Positions 10,850-19,183 of a stretch of 64,000 nucleotides of DNA are shown in pieces. The DNA is taken from positions 1 through 64,000 of the forward strand of contig CANJDH010000003.1 in the NCBI GenBank assembly GCA_947473125.1. Direction: 5' to 3'. Each line of letters opens with the position of its first letter. Position 1 is the stretch's first letter. The position numbers were made by a program, and so were the translations under genes. The notes under the pieces are model-generated. The model did not search any database. It was not told the DNA's origin and worked only from the letters and a program-made list of their open reading frames with translations. The stretch is from Burkholderiales bacterium (lineage in GTDB: Bacteria; Pseudomonadota; Gammaproteobacteria; Burkholderiales; JAEUOS01).

Positions 10850-11877
10850 CGCGGTGCGGCAAATCGGGAAGTTCGGGCGTCGCTGCGCGGCGCCGTGCGC
10901 TCGGAAGTTCTCTCGATGACGCGCATCGTGGCGCTGCGCGAACGCGGGTTGCGTGCCACTTCGTCGACGCTCGGACGCAGCGCCTTGCCCACCAGCCGGT
11001 ACCCCGGCTGCGGCAGCTCGCTGGCGCGCAAGGGAACGCGTTTTGGCGGTACCGGCGGCTGGGCGCGTGCACGCATCGAATGTTTGACGATGCGATCCTC
11101 AAGCGAGTGAAAACTGATCACCGCGAGCCTGCCGTTGGTAGCCAGTCGGTCCATGGCCTGGTTCAACCCTGTTTGCAGTTCTTCAAGCTCCTGATTGACG
11201 TGAATCCGTAAAGCCTGAAAGGTGCGAGTGGCCGGATCCTGCCCCGGTTCCGGCCTGCGCCGGAGCGCACGGAAGACGTCCGCAACGAGGGCGGCAAGCG
11301 CGCCGGTGCTGCGGATGGGTTCAAGCGCGCGGCGAGCCACAATCGCTTGTGCAATCTGAAAAGCATGCCGTTCTTCCCCATAATTTTTCAGCGCCTCCCG
11401 TATTTGTTGTTCCGTTGCACTTTCAAGCCATTGCGCAGCGGTAAAGCCGCGCGTCGTATCCATGCGCATGTCGAGTGGGCCGTCGCGCCGGAACGAAAAG
11501 CCGCGCTCCGCCACATCGACCTGCGGGGACGACACCCCCAGATCCATCAGCACCCCATCGACCGCATCCACACCACACCCATCGAGCACTGCATCAAGCG
11601 AAGCAAACCCGGCGTGCACGCATTCGAATCTGACGCCAGCCTTAACCTGCTCGATCGACGCAGCCATTACCGCCGCCGCCGCCACCGCATCCGGGTCCTT
11701 GTCGAGCGCAATCACGCGCCCCCCGTTTGGCGACAATTGCGACAGACGCTGTACGATCAGCCGGCTGTGCCCTCCGCGCCCGAAAGTGCAGTCCACATAA
11801 GTTCCGTCCGCCCTGAGCTTGAGTGCATCGACGGCTTCCTGAAGCAAAACCGTGATGTGTTGTGGCGCGTCATTCAC
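10846..11877 (-). CDS. rsmH: 16S rRNA m4C1402 methyltransferase RsmH (MraW)
   Basis: SAM-dependent N4-methyltransferase acting on C1402 of 16S rRNA. The 343-aa product begins with [13 protein letters not shown], followed by the SAM-binding [10 protein letters not shown] and later [12 protein letters not shown] and [12 protein letters not shown], all RsmH signatures. It is the second gene of the cluster, 6 nt downstream of mraZ and overlapping ftsL by 4 nt. The C-terminus carries an extra Arg/Ser/Thr-rich tail. Confidence 0.97.
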   Translation of the reverse strand: MNDAPQHITVLLQEAVDALKLRADGTYVDCTFGRGGHSRLIVQRLSQLSPNGGRVIALDKDPDAVAAAAVMAASIEQVKAGVRFECVHAGFASLDAVLDGCGVDAVDGVLMDLGVSSPQVDVAERGFSFRRDGPLDMRMDTTRGFTAAQWLESATEQQIREALKNYGEERHAFQIAQAIVARRALEPIRSTGALAALVADVFRALRRRPEPGQDPATRTFQALRIHVNQELEELQTGLNQAMDRLATNGRLAVISFHSLEDRIVKHSMRARAQPPVPPKRVPLRASELPQPGYRLVGKALRPSVDEVARNPRSRSATMRVIERTSERTAPRSDARTSRFAAPR

Positions 11878-11883
11878 TCAAGC

Positions 11884-12312
11884 CTAGAAGGAAAAATTCG
11901 CGAGCGCGGGCGGCATGCCCGCGGCGATGGTGTCGGATTCGTGCTGGCCGAGGGTCGGCGCATCCCAAATTTCGAAGTGGCTACCCATACCCATCATGGT
12001 GATGTCTTTGGCGAGCTTCGCTGCATCGCGCAACTCGGGGCTGATCAACACGCGCCCGGCACCGTCCATCTCGACATCCATCGCACTGCCAAGAAAAATC
12101 CGCTGCCAGCCCTTGGCCGGAAGTGGCCAGGCTGCAATGTCTTCGCGCTTGGCTTCCCATACCGGACGCGGCAACAGGAGCAAACAGCCGTGCGGGTGCT
12201 TCGTCAACGTGAGCCGTCCCTCACACTGCAGTTGCAATGCGTCGCGATGCCTTGTGGGGATGGTCATTCTCCCCTTGGCGTCCAGGCTTAAATTTGCAGC
12301 GCCTTGGAACAT
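11884..12312 (-). CDS. mraZ: Transcriptional regulator MraZ
   Basis: AbrB-fold DNA-binding protein that in E. coli represses its own dcw operon through repeated TGGGN boxes. The 142-aa product has the two family half-repeats, [19 protein letters not shown] near residue 10 and [19 protein letters not shown] near residue 80. It is the first gene of the cluster; candidate operator boxes lie about 95-120 nt upstream of its ATG, consistent with autoregulation. Confidence 0.96.
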   Translation of the reverse strand: MFQGAANLSLDAKGRMTIPTRHRDALQLQCEGRLTLTKHPHGCLLLLPRPVWEAKREDIAAWPLPAKGWQRIFLGSAMDVEMDGAGRVLISPELRDAAKLAKDITMMGMGSHFEIWDAPTLGQHESDTIAAGMPPALANFSF

Positions 12313-12405
12313 GCTCTTGTTTGCCTCGTCTCACCCGGTCAACACGGAAGTGGAAAAAAAAAGCCGAAATCGGGCTATTTCAAACATGCGATTTAGGGCC
12401 TTTTT

Positions 12406-12431
12406 TACCACTTTTTCCTACATTCTCCCAC
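12406..12431 (-). promoter_or_regulatory. MraZ operator boxes upstream of mraZ
   Basis: On the minus strand the sequence reads TGGGA-N5-TAGGA-N5-TGGTA, three pentamers at exact 10-bp pitch, about 95-120 nt upstream of the mraZ ATG. MraZ of E. coli and other bacteria is known to bind TGGGN repeats separated by 5 nt in this position. Only the first box matches the consensus fully; the other two each carry one substitution. Function is inferred from spacing and position. Confidence 0.7.
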
Positions 12432-12480
12432 TGTAGAGCATGGTGATAGCAAATGCAAGGGCAAATCCGTTTTTTTCAAT

Positions 12481-12520
12481 CAAGACAATGACTTACGGGC
12501 AATTTTTAAGAATTGTCTTG
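12481..12520. repeat. Inverted repeat CAAGACAAT-N22-ATTGTCTTG upstream of rpoH
   Basis: Perfect 9-bp inverted repeat with arm centres 31 bp apart, roughly three helical turns, so both arms would face the same side of the DNA. It lies about 220-260 bp upstream of the rpoH start. It could be an operator pair or a looping site; no T-tract follows it, so it does not look like a terminator. Confidence 0.5.
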
Positions 12521-12528
12521 CAAATAAA

Positions 12529-12579
12529 ATTCAATTGAATCAATATGATTCAAAGATTGATTAAAGTGAATTCTTGAAT
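12529..12579. promoter_or_regulatory. Cluster of four ATTCAA/TTGAAT half-sites
   Basis: ATTCAA at 12529, TTGAAT at 12535, ATTCAA at 12548 and TTGAAT at 12574. The first pair forms the palindrome ATTCAATTGAAT; the second and third form TTGAATC-N5-GATTCAA. This density in a GC-rich genome suggests an operator or an AT-rich promoter upstream element for rpoH. A TTGATT hexamer at 12557-12562 falls inside it, but no good -10 is found at 17 nt. Confidence 0.4.
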
Positions 12580-12645
12580 TTATCTGGGCGCGCGGTGCGC
12601 CAGCGCACTGCAACGCGCATCAGAGGCATGCAACTATTTCTGTGA

Positions 12646-12672
12646 TTAGCACTCTTATGCTTGGAGTGCTAA
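12646..12672 (+). promoter_or_regulatory. CIRCE operator (HrcA binding site) of rpoH
   Basis: TTAGCACTC-N9-GAGTGCTAA, a perfect match to the CIRCE consensus bound by the heat-shock repressor HrcA. It ends 66 nt upstream of the rpoH ATG. A possible promoter overlaps it (TTAGCA at 12646, 18-nt spacer, TAAACT at 12670), so HrcA binding would block transcription directly. CIRCE upstream of rpoH has been reported in betaproteobacteria by comparative genomics, which fits the taxonomic guess. hrcA itself is not in the window. Confidence 0.92.
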
Positions 12673-12738
12673 ACTAGCCCACATTCACCGGCCCGACGCC
12701 CACGAAGCGTTACCCGCCCGCTAGAAGGAGAGCAATAC

Positions 12739-13623
12739 ATGACTACCGCAATCGCCCTGTCGAACCCAAACCCCTGGAACCTGCCGGTCCCGTCTACCGT
12801 TGGCACGATCGATGGTTATATCCAGGCGGTTAACCGGTTCCCGATCCTGTCGCCAGAAGACGAATTGCGTTTCGCGCGCGACTATCGCGACAAGGAAGAC
12901 CTCAACGCCGCTGGTCGACTGGTGATGTCGCACCTGCGCCTTGTGGTGTCGGTAGCACGCGGCTACCTTGGCTATGGCCTGCCTCATGCCGACCTGATCC
13001 AGGAAGGCAATATTGGCCTGATGAAGGCAGTAAAGCGCTTCGACCCGGAACGCGGCGTGCGTCTGGTGTCATTCGCATTGCACTGGATCCGCGCGGAAAT
13101 TCACGAGTACGTGTTGCGCAACTGGCGCATGGTGAAAATCGCCACGACCAAGGCGCAACGCAAACTATTTTTCAACCTGCGTAGCCACAAGAAAGGGCTG
13201 TCGACCTTCACACCCGACCAGGTCGATGCGCTGGCGGCAGAACTGAACGTCAAACGCGAGGAAGTATTGGAAATGGAAACGCGCATCTCGGGCGGAGACG
13301 TCGCCCTGGAAGCACCGCACGACCAGGAAGACGACAACAACTTTGCGCCGATCTCCTACCTCGTCGATACCGCCGACGAACCCTCGCGCGTACTTGAAAC
13401 CAAGCAGCTTGAGAGCCGGCACACCGAAGGTCTGCAGCAAGCGCTGGCATCGCTCGACGAGCGCAGCCGCCGCATCATCGAGGCACGCTGGCTCAAGGCA
13501 GAGCAGGACCAGCTAACGCTGCACGACCTCGCCGCAGAATTCAAGGTCTCCGCCGAGCGGATTCGCCAGATCGAAGTCAAGGCAATGAAGAAGATGAAAT
13601 CCGCACTCGCGGAATACGCCTGA
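12739..13623 (+). CDS. rpoH: Heat-shock sigma factor RpoH (sigma-32)
   Basis: Alternative sigma factor for heat-shock promoters. The 294-aa product has sigma region 2 (GYGLPHADLIQEGNIGLMKAV), the RpoH box QRKLFFNLR near residues 139-147, and a region 4 helix-turn-helix ending SAERIRQIEVKAMKKMK. The start has a strong Shine-Dalgarno (AGAAGGAGAG). The perfect CIRCE upstream indicates transcriptional control by HrcA, in contrast to the mainly post-transcriptional control known in E. coli. It stands alone, followed by a clear intrinsic terminator. Confidence 0.97.
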   Translation: MTTAIALSNPNPWNLPVPSTVGTIDGYIQAVNRFPILSPEDELRFARDYRDKEDLNAAGRLVMSHLRLVVSVARGYLGYGLPHADLIQEGNIGLMKAVKRFDPERGVRLVSFALHWIRAEIHEYVLRNWRMVKIATTKAQRKLFFNLRSHKKGLSTFTPDQVDALAAELNVKREEVLEMETRISGGDVALEAPHDQEDDNNFAPISYLVDTADEPSRVLETKQLESRHTEGLQQALASLDERSRRIIEARWLKAEQDQLTLHDLAAEFKVSAERIRQIEVKAMKKMKSALAEYA

Positions 13624-13650
13624 GCACCTGGCGGCGCAGCCGCAAATGCA

Positions 13651-13688
13651 AGAGCCCGTTTTACGCGAGTAAACGGGCTCTATTTTTT

Positions 13689-13689
<1 letters not shown>
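13651..13689 (+). terminator. Intrinsic terminator of rpoH
   Basis: Hairpin AGAGCCCGTTT / AAACGGGCTCT with a short loop, followed by ATTTTTTT, 27 nt after the rpoH stop. The T-tract abuts the encoded CCA end of the opposing tRNA gene. Confidence 0.9.
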
Positions 13690-13764
<75 letters not shown>

Positions 13765-13805
13765 TGGTGCCTCTCGTGTGCGGCTATTCTACGACGCGCC
13801 CAGCC

Positions 13806-14261
13806 CTATTTGACCACGGTGAACTTGGGCCTTCCGCCGCGCGGTGGGTGCTGCGGGCCATCTGCGGCTTGGGAATCAATGGCTGCCGCTTCTGGTGTCG
13901 GTTCGCGGCGCAGTTCTGTCACCTCAAACCCCATGCCGTGCCCATTTTCACGGGCGTAGATTGCGGCAACCCGTTCGATGGGCACCGAAATCTCGCGTGC
14001 CACGCCGCCAAATCGCGCAGCAAAGGTCAATACATCGTTGCCGATCTTGAGGCCGCTGGTCGCATCGAACGACACATTCAGGACAATCTGGCCATCCTTT
14101 ACATATTCGTTCGGTACGCGCGTTGAAGCATCCACGGTGACCGTGATGTAGGGCGTGAAACCATTGTCAGTACACCACTCGTAGAGCGCACGCAGAAAAT
14201 ACGGTTTGGTCGACGCCGCATGGGCGGCGGGAGGAAGGATCTCGTTGCCTGACTCAGCCAT
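13806..14261 (-). CDS. sspB: ClpXP adaptor SspB
   Basis: Adaptor that delivers ssrA-tagged proteins to ClpXP. The substrate-binding domain begins STKPYFLRALYEWCTDNGFTPYI, then VPNEYVKDGQIVLNVS. A flexible linker leads to a C-terminal RGGRPKFTVVK, closely matching the ClpX-binding tail of E. coli SspB. The ORF-track start at 14306 is a TTG; ATG at 14261 gives a 151-aa protein and is preferred. It follows sspA as in many proteobacteria. Confidence 0.93.
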   Translation of the reverse strand: MAESGNEILPPAAHAASTKPYFLRALYEWCTDNGFTPYITVTVDASTRVPNEYVKDGQIVLNVSFDATSGLKIGNDVLTFAARFGGVAREISVPIERVAAIYARENGHGMGFEVTELRREPTPEAAAIDSQAADGPQHPPRGGRPKFTVVK

Positions 14262-14308
14262 GCGCTCGACGACTCTCGGAATCGATTCGGGTTGACGCGT
14301 GCGCAAGG

Positions 14309-14905
14309 TTACTTGCGCATCACCTTCTCGGACGGCGTCAACGCTTCGAAGAACGCCGGACGGCTGAAAATCCGCTCCGCATATTTTTGCACCGGTGCCG
14401 CCTGGCGAGGCAAATCAATGCCGTAGTGGTCAAGACGCCACAGCAACGGCGCGATCGCCACATCCAACATCGAAAACTCTTCGCCTAGCATCCACTTCTG
14501 TTTCGCCAGGGCCGGCGCCAGTTGCGTCAACACTTCAGCCGAGCGCTCACGCGCCTTGTCCTGCTGCTTCTGGTTGCCCTTCTCCAGCGTTTCGATGTGG
14601 ATGAACAGTTCCTTCTCGAAATTGTGCAGAAACAGGCGCGTCCGGCCGCGCATGACCGGGTCAGCCGGCATCAGCTGCGGATGCGGGAAACGCTCGTCGA
14701 TGTATTCGTTGATGATGTTCGACTCGTACAGGATCAGGTCGCGCTCGGCGAGAATCGGCACTTGGCCGTACGGGTTCATTACCGAGATGTCTTCCGGCTT
14801 GTTGAACAGGTCAATGTCCTTGATCTCGAAATCCATGCCCTTTTCATAGAGGACAAATCGGCAGCGGTGCGAAAACGGACAGGTCGTACCCGAATAGAGA
14901 ATCAT
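14309..14905 (-). CDS. sspA: Stringent starvation protein A (SspA)
   Basis: RNA-polymerase-associated protein with a glutathione-S-transferase fold that adjusts transcription in stationary phase. The 198-aa product starts MILYSGTTCPFSHRCRFVLYEKG, an N-terminal thioredoxin-like domain, and has NPYGQVPILAERDLILYESN typical of SspA, followed by an all-helical C-terminal domain. It lies between petC and sspB, a conserved betaproteobacterial arrangement. It probably has no GST activity, as known for the family. Confidence 0.94.
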   Translation of the reverse strand: MILYSGTTCPFSHRCRFVLYEKGMDFEIKDIDLFNKPEDISVMNPYGQVPILAERDLILYESNIINEYIDERFPHPQLMPADPVMRGRTRLFLHNFEKELFIHIETLEKGNQKQQDKARERSAEVLTQLAPALAKQKWMLGEEFSMLDVAIAPLLWRLDHYGIDLPRQAAPVQKYAERIFSRPAFFEALTPSEKVMRK

Positions 14906-14983
14906 GTGTGCAGCCTTTGAATTACCGGGTGCGGGCGGACGCCCGCACCGGAGTGCTAAACGACAAACGCAGCCGGGCCGCGC

Positions 14984-15772
14984 TTAGTGAAGATCTTTCC
15001 AGTAGGAGCGATTGAGCCACCACGCGCACGGCAACAGGAACAGGCCGAGGAAAATCATGACCAGAACGCCCAGCTGCTTGCGATAAGCCGCATCCGGCTC
15101 GCCCATCCAGACCAGAAAACCAACCAGATCGCCTACCGTTCGGTCGTAGTCGAGCTTGTTGAGCTTGCCCGGCTTGGCGACCTCAAAACCCTCGAACACC
15201 TCGACCATTTTGGTCTTGTCATGCGCATCGGGCACTTTGGCGAATTTGGCGCGCTGCTCTCCCTGCAAGTCCCACAACACATGGGGCATGCCGACGTTCG
15301 GGAAAATCATGTTGTTCCACCCGGTCGGGCGTGAAGAGTCTCGATAAAACGTACGCAAATAGGTGTAGAGCCAATCGGCGCCACTGCCAGCCTCTGATCC
15401 ACGAGACCGCGCAATCACCGACAGGTCCGGCGGGGCCGCGCCGAACCATTCCTTGGCGTCCTTGCGCGGCATCGACACCGTCATCAGTTCGCCCACTTTC
15501 TCTGCCGTGAAAAGAAGGTTGCCCTTGATCTGCTCGTCTGTAAGGCCGATGTCCTTGAGGCGGTTGTAGCGCATCGACTGCGCGCCGTGGCAACTGAGGC
15601 AATAGTTGACAAACAGTTTGGCGCCGCGCTGCAGCGCCTGAATGTCGGTGGCCTTCTCGATCGGTGCGCGATCCAGTGCCGGGCCGCCTTCGTTGGCATG
15701 CGCCGGCGCCATCAAACCGATTGCGCATATGGCAGCCAAGCCGGAAAGTCGTACAAAAGAAAGTTTTTTCAT
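14984..15772 (-). CDS. petC: Ubiquinol-cytochrome c reductase, cytochrome c1 subunit
   Basis: Cytochrome c1 of respiratory complex III, accepting electrons from the Rieske protein. The 262-aa product has a Sec signal peptide (cleavage near the AHA motif), one haem c site CLSCH near residue 60 and a C-terminal membrane anchor (VLVMIFLGLFLLPCAWWL). It is the last gene of petABC, 12 nt after petB, and is followed by sspA. Confidence 0.96.
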   Translation of the reverse strand: MKKLSFVRLSGLAAICAIGLMAPAHANEGGPALDRAPIEKATDIQALQRGAKLFVNYCLSCHGAQSMRYNRLKDIGLTDEQIKGNLLFTAEKVGELMTVSMPRKDAKEWFGAAPPDLSVIARSRGSEAGSGADWLYTYLRTFYRDSSRPTGWNNMIFPNVGMPHVLWDLQGEQRAKFAKVPDAHDKTKMVEVFEGFEVAKPGKLNKLDYDRTVGDLVGFLVWMGEPDAAYRKQLGVLVMIFLGLFLLPCAWWLNRSYWKDLH

Positions 15773-15784
15773 GTTTTAGATCCC

Positions 15785-17074
15785 TTACATCGTCACGCGT
15801 GCAGGCACGGGCTTGAATTGGCCCATGCGGCTCCACCACGGCATGCCGAGGAAGAAGGCAAAGTAAAGCAGCGTGCAGATCTGCGACACCAGGGTGCGCC
15901 CATCGGTCGGCGGCAAGGTGCCGAGGTAACCGAGGATCAGGAAACACACCACAAACAAGGCGTAGATGTATTTGTGCAGCGCCGGGCGATAGCGAATCGA
16001 CTTCACCGGCGAACGGTCCAGCCACGGCAGGAAGAAGAAGATGAGGGTAGACGCGCCCATCGCCGCCACGCCCCACACCTTGGCGTCGATCCAGAAGAAC
16101 GGCCAGACCATGGCGCGCAGGATCGAGTAATACGGCGTGAAGTACCAGACCGGCGCGATGTGCAGCGGGGTCTTGAGCGGGTCAGCCGGGATGAAATTGT
16201 TGTACTCGAGGAAATAACCGCCCATTTCCGGCGCGAAGAACACGATCAGCGAGAACACCATCAGGAAGATCACCACCACGAATATGTCGTGCACCGTGTA
16301 GAACGGATGGAACGGAATGCCGTCGCGCGGAATGCCCTTTTCGTCCTTGTTTTCCTTGATTTCAATGCCGTCCGGATTGTTGGAACCCACTTCATGCAAC
16401 GCCAGGATATGCGCGGACACCAGGCCCAGGATCACCAGCGGCAGCGCGATCACGTGAAACGAGAAGAAACGGTTCAGCGTGGCATCCGACACCACATAAT
16501 CACCGCGAATCCATACCGAGAGATCGGGCCCGATGATCGGGATCGCAGCGAACAGGTTCACGATGACCTGTGCGCCCCAGTAGGACATCTGGCCCCATGG
16601 GAGCAGGTAGCCAAAAAACGCCTCGCCCATCAGCGTCAGGAAAATGAGCACGCCGAAAATCCAGATCAGCTCGCGCGGCTTGCGGTACGAGCCGTAGAGC
16701 AGCCCGCGGAACATGTGCAGGTAAATGACGACGAAGAACATCGAGGCACCTGTGGAATGCATGTAGCGCACCAACCAGCCCCACGGTACTTCGCGCATGA
16801 TGTACTCGACCGACTCGAACGCCTTGGCGGCATCGGGCTTGTAGTGCATCACCAGGAAAATACCTGTGACGATCTGGATCACCAGCACCAGCATCGCCAA
16901 CGAGCCGAAGATGTACCAGAAGTTGAAATTTTTCGGCGCGTAGTACTCGGACAGGTGCGCCTTCCAGTTTTCCATCAGCGGGAAACGTTGATCCACCCAG
17001 GTGATCAAGTCACCAGCGGGTTTGTCGAGCGCGCCCAGGCCGGTTACGACAACGGGTTCTTTTTTGCTTGCCAT
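15785..17074 (-). CDS. petB: Ubiquinol-cytochrome c reductase, cytochrome b subunit
   Basis: Membrane core of the bc1 complex, carrying two b haems and the quinol oxidation and quinone reduction sites. The 429-aa product has multiple transmembrane segments, GYLLPWGQMSYWGA and a histidine-containing FHVIALPLVILGLVSAHILALHE helix, and the PDPLKTP-like PADPLKTPLHIAPVWYFTPYY segment near the quinol site. Length and order (petA-petB-petC) fit the family. Confidence 0.97.
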   Translation of the reverse strand: MASKKEPVVVTGLGALDKPAGDLITWVDQRFPLMENWKAHLSEYYAPKNFNFWYIFGSLAMLVLVIQIVTGIFLVMHYKPDAAKAFESVEYIMREVPWGWLVRYMHSTGASMFFVVIYLHMFRGLLYGSYRKPRELIWIFGVLIFLTLMGEAFFGYLLPWGQMSYWGAQVIVNLFAAIPIIGPDLSVWIRGDYVVSDATLNRFFSFHVIALPLVILGLVSAHILALHEVGSNNPDGIEIKENKDEKGIPRDGIPFHPFYTVHDIFVVVIFLMVFSLIVFFAPEMGGYFLEYNNFIPADPLKTPLHIAPVWYFTPYYSILRAMVWPFFWIDAKVWGVAAMGASTLIFFFLPWLDRSPVKSIRYRPALHKYIYALFVVCFLILGYLGTLPPTDGRTLVSQICTLLYFAFFLGMPWWSRMGQFKPVPARVTM

Positions 17075-17077
17075 GTG

Positions 17078-17680
17078 TCAGGCCCCCTTCTTGTCTTCGC
17101 CGACAATCACTCTAGTGTCCGACAAATACATATGCGGCGGCACCTCAAGGTTGTCCGGCGCTGGTTTGGCCTTGTAGACACGGCCGGCCAGGTCAAAGGT
17201 TGAGCCGTGGCACGGGCACACGAAACCCCAGTCGGCGCCCGGCAGCGCCACATTCACGCCTGGGGAAAATGGCCCCGAGGGTGAGCAGCCGAGGTGCGAA
17301 CAGATGCCGACCGCGACCAGTACTTCAGGTTTGATCGAGCGATGCTGGTTGCGACAATACTCCGGCGTCAGTTCCGAGGGCTTGCGCTCGGATTTCGGGT
17401 CTGCCAGTTGCGGCTCGGCCTTCGCCAGCGAGTCGAGCATTTCCTTGGTACGGCGCACGATCCAGACCGGCTTGCCGCGCCATTCAACGACCTTGACTTC
17501 ACCCTCCTTGATGTCGCCGATGTCGACTTCAACAGGTGCGCCGGCGGCCTTGGCCTTTTCCGACGGCTGAAAGGTTAGGGCGAAGGGTAGGGCGGTACAC
17601 AGACCGCCAATACCGCCCACGACGGACGTTGCGACTATCGCGCCACGCCGACCGCTATCCACGGATTGCTCGTTACTCAT
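17078..17680 (-). CDS. petA: Ubiquinol-cytochrome c reductase, Rieske iron-sulfur subunit
   Basis: Rieske [2Fe-2S] protein of the bc1 complex. The 200-aa product has a twin-arginine type N-terminus (SGRRGAIVATSVVGG), which serves both as Tat signal and membrane anchor, and the two cluster-binding boxes CSHLGC and CPCHGS. Tat export fits the tatABC genes a few kb away. It is the first gene of the operon. Confidence 0.97.
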   Translation of the reverse strand: MSNEQSVDSGRRGAIVATSVVGGIGGLCTALPFALTFQPSEKAKAAGAPVEVDIGDIKEGEVKVVEWRGKPVWIVRRTKEMLDSLAKAEPQLADPKSERKPSELTPEYCRNQHRSIKPEVLVAVGICSHLGCSPSGPFSPGVNVALPGADWGFVCPCHGSTFDLAGRVYKAKPAPDNLEVPPHMYLSDTRVIVGEDKKGA

Positions 17681-17770
17681 GAAAGCCTCAGACTGGGAAA
17701 TTCAGTTGGAGATTGACTGGAAAACTGCCCCGAAAGCACAAATGGACAAATCAACTGCGGTAAACGCTAA

Positions 17771-17799
17771 ATTATATCGCAGTGCAATGCGCGAATAAA
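17771..17799 (-). promoter_or_regulatory. Candidate sigma-70 promoter of petABC
   Basis: On minus, a perfect TATAAT -10 (17771-17776) lies about 91 nt upstream of the petA ATG, with a weak TTTATT at 17-nt spacing as -35. The weak -35 suggests activator help or an inexact assignment. Confidence 0.5.
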
Positions 17800-17914
17800 G
17801 CATTTTCGTGTTTTCTCTTTTTGATTCATGGAGTTAGAAGAAAATCCTGAGCCTTGCAAAATTGAATCGAAGCGGTTACGCTCGCGACCACCCGAACTTC
17901 ACAGGAACTTTGCC

Positions 17915-18325
17915 ATGAGCGTCATGCAGGAATTCAAAGATTTTGCCGTCAAAGGGAACGTGATCGACCTGGCCGTCGGGGTGATTATCGGCGGTGCCTT
18001 CGGCAAGATCGTTGACTCGGTGGTGGGCGACATCATCATGCCCGTGGTCAGCAAGATCTTCGGCGGGCTCGACTTTTCAAACTACTTCATTCCGCTTGCC
18101 GGGCAAACCAGCGCGGTGCTGGCCGATGCCAAAAAAGCCGGGGCAGTACTTGCCTACGGCAACTTCATGACCATCGCGCTCAATTTCATCATTCTCGCTT
18201 TCATCATATTCATGATGGTGAAGCAGATCAACCGGCTCAAAAAAGATGCGCCGGCGGCACCGCCGCCAGCCACGCCGGAAGATGTAGTGCTGCTGCGCGA
18301 GATCCGCGATTCACTCAAAAAGTAA
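17915..18325 (+). CDS. mscL: Large-conductance mechanosensitive channel MscL
   Basis: Inner-membrane channel that opens under high membrane tension to release solutes during hypo-osmotic shock. The 136-aa product starts [26 protein letters not shown], the conserved amphipathic helix and first pore helix, with TM2 around [20 protein letters not shown] and a Pro-rich linker before the C-terminal [10 protein letters not shown] helix. The ORF-track start at 17828 adds 29 residues without family support; ATG at 17915 has a CAGGAA ribosome site. Confidence 0.96.
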   Translation: MSVMQEFKDFAVKGNVIDLAVGVIIGGAFGKIVDSVVGDIIMPVVSKIFGGLDFSNYFIPLAGQTSAVLADAKKAGAVLAYGNFMTIALNFIILAFIIFMMVKQINRLKKDAPAAPPPATPEDVVLLREIRDSLKK

Positions 18326-18342
18326 GAACCCGCCGGATCCAG

Positions 18343-18378
18343 TGTCACAGGGGCGGTGCCATGAGCCCCCCTCGTGAC
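18343..18378. terminator. Possible hairpin between convergent mscL and Nif3-like genes
   Basis: GTCAC at 18343 and GTGAC at 18374 can pair, with GGGG and CCCC runs inside the stem. There is no T-tract on either strand, so this is at best a weak or Rho-assisted terminator. Confidence 0.3.
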
Positions 18379-18385
18379 GCCGTGT

Positions 18386-19150
18386 TCATGCCGGATTATC
18401 ATCATCCACGAATTGATGTTCAAGGCCGTACACGGAGTAGATCCAGGCTCCTAGCGCCTGCACCCCGTAGCGTTCCGTCGCATGATGCCCCGCCGCGATG
18501 AAGGGCACGCCGGACTCCCTTGCAAGGTGGGTGGTCTGTTCCGAAATTTCGCCTGAGACAAAAGCGTCGCATCCTGCAGCGATCGCCGCCTCGAAATATC
18601 CCTGCGCACCGCCCGTGCACCACGCAACGCGCTTGATCATCGTCTCTAGAGGGCCGACCATCAAGGCTTTCCGGCCCAGTGCCTTGGAAATGCTTGACTG
18701 CAGTGCATTTCCGAGCATCGGCTGTTTCAGTTTCCCGAGAAAACCGATGTCCTGCTCCGCGAAGTGCCCGGTGATTGTGAAGCCCAGCAGCTTCGCCAGT
18801 TGCGCGTTGTTGCCGACCTTCGCATGTGCATCGAGCGGCAGGTGGTAGGCGAACAGGTTGATCCGGTGTTTCAGCAATAGTTCAATGCGCCTCTTTTTCG
18901 GCCCCGTGATGCGCATATCGTCGCCCTTCCAGAACAATCCATGGTGCACCAGGATCGCATCAGCACCGGCCTCGGCGGCGCGCTCGATCAAGGCCAGGCT
19001 CGCCGTGACGCCAGTCACCACGCGCCGGATTTCCTGCCTCCCTTCCACCTGAAGCCCGTTTGGGCAATAATCCCGGAAGCTGGCCGCATCGAGCAGGGTG
19101 TCGAGTGTGTCACGCAGTATGTCCCGATGCATCATTTTTCGTTTCGCCAT
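18386..19150 (-). CDS. Nif3-like dinuclear metal-centre protein (DUF34)
   Basis: Member of the Nif3/YbgI family, ring-shaped hexamers with a dinuclear metal centre; the cellular role is not settled (a GTP cyclohydrolase-like or metal-related role has been suggested for relatives). Conserved elements seen: DYCPNGLQVEG, ILVHHGLFWKG (metal-binding His pair), YHLPLDAH, and GHHATERYG near the C-terminus. ATG at 19150 follows GAGGG; an ATG at 19168 is possible. Divergent from the protease gene, convergent with mscL. Confidence 0.88.
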   Translation of the reverse strand: MAKRKMMHRDILRDTLDTLLDAASFRDYCPNGLQVEGRQEIRRVVTGVTASLALIERAAEAGADAILVHHGLFWKGDDMRITGPKKRRIELLLKHRINLFAYHLPLDAHAKVGNNAQLAKLLGFTITGHFAEQDIGFLGKLKQPMLGNALQSSISKALGRKALMVGPLETMIKRVAWCTGGAQGYFEAAIAAGCDAFVSGEISEQTTHLARESGVPFIAAGHHATERYGVQALGAWIYSVYGLEHQFVDDDNPA

Positions 19151-19183
19151 TCTTGACCACCCTCTCATAACTCACCCGGCCCC

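Larger units (their letters stand above)
12313..12738. promoter_or_regulatory. Divergent intergenic region between mraZ and rpoH
   Basis: The longest gene-free stretch in the window (426 bp). It holds, left to right, a poly-A/T tract and MraZ-type boxes serving mraZ on minus, a 9-bp inverted repeat, an AT-rich island with four ATTCAA/TTGAAT half-sites, and a CIRCE operator serving rpoH on plus. Several sub-elements are listed separately. I see no convincing small ORF in it. The AT richness contrasts strongly with the surrounding GC-rich coding DNA. Confidence 0.8.
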
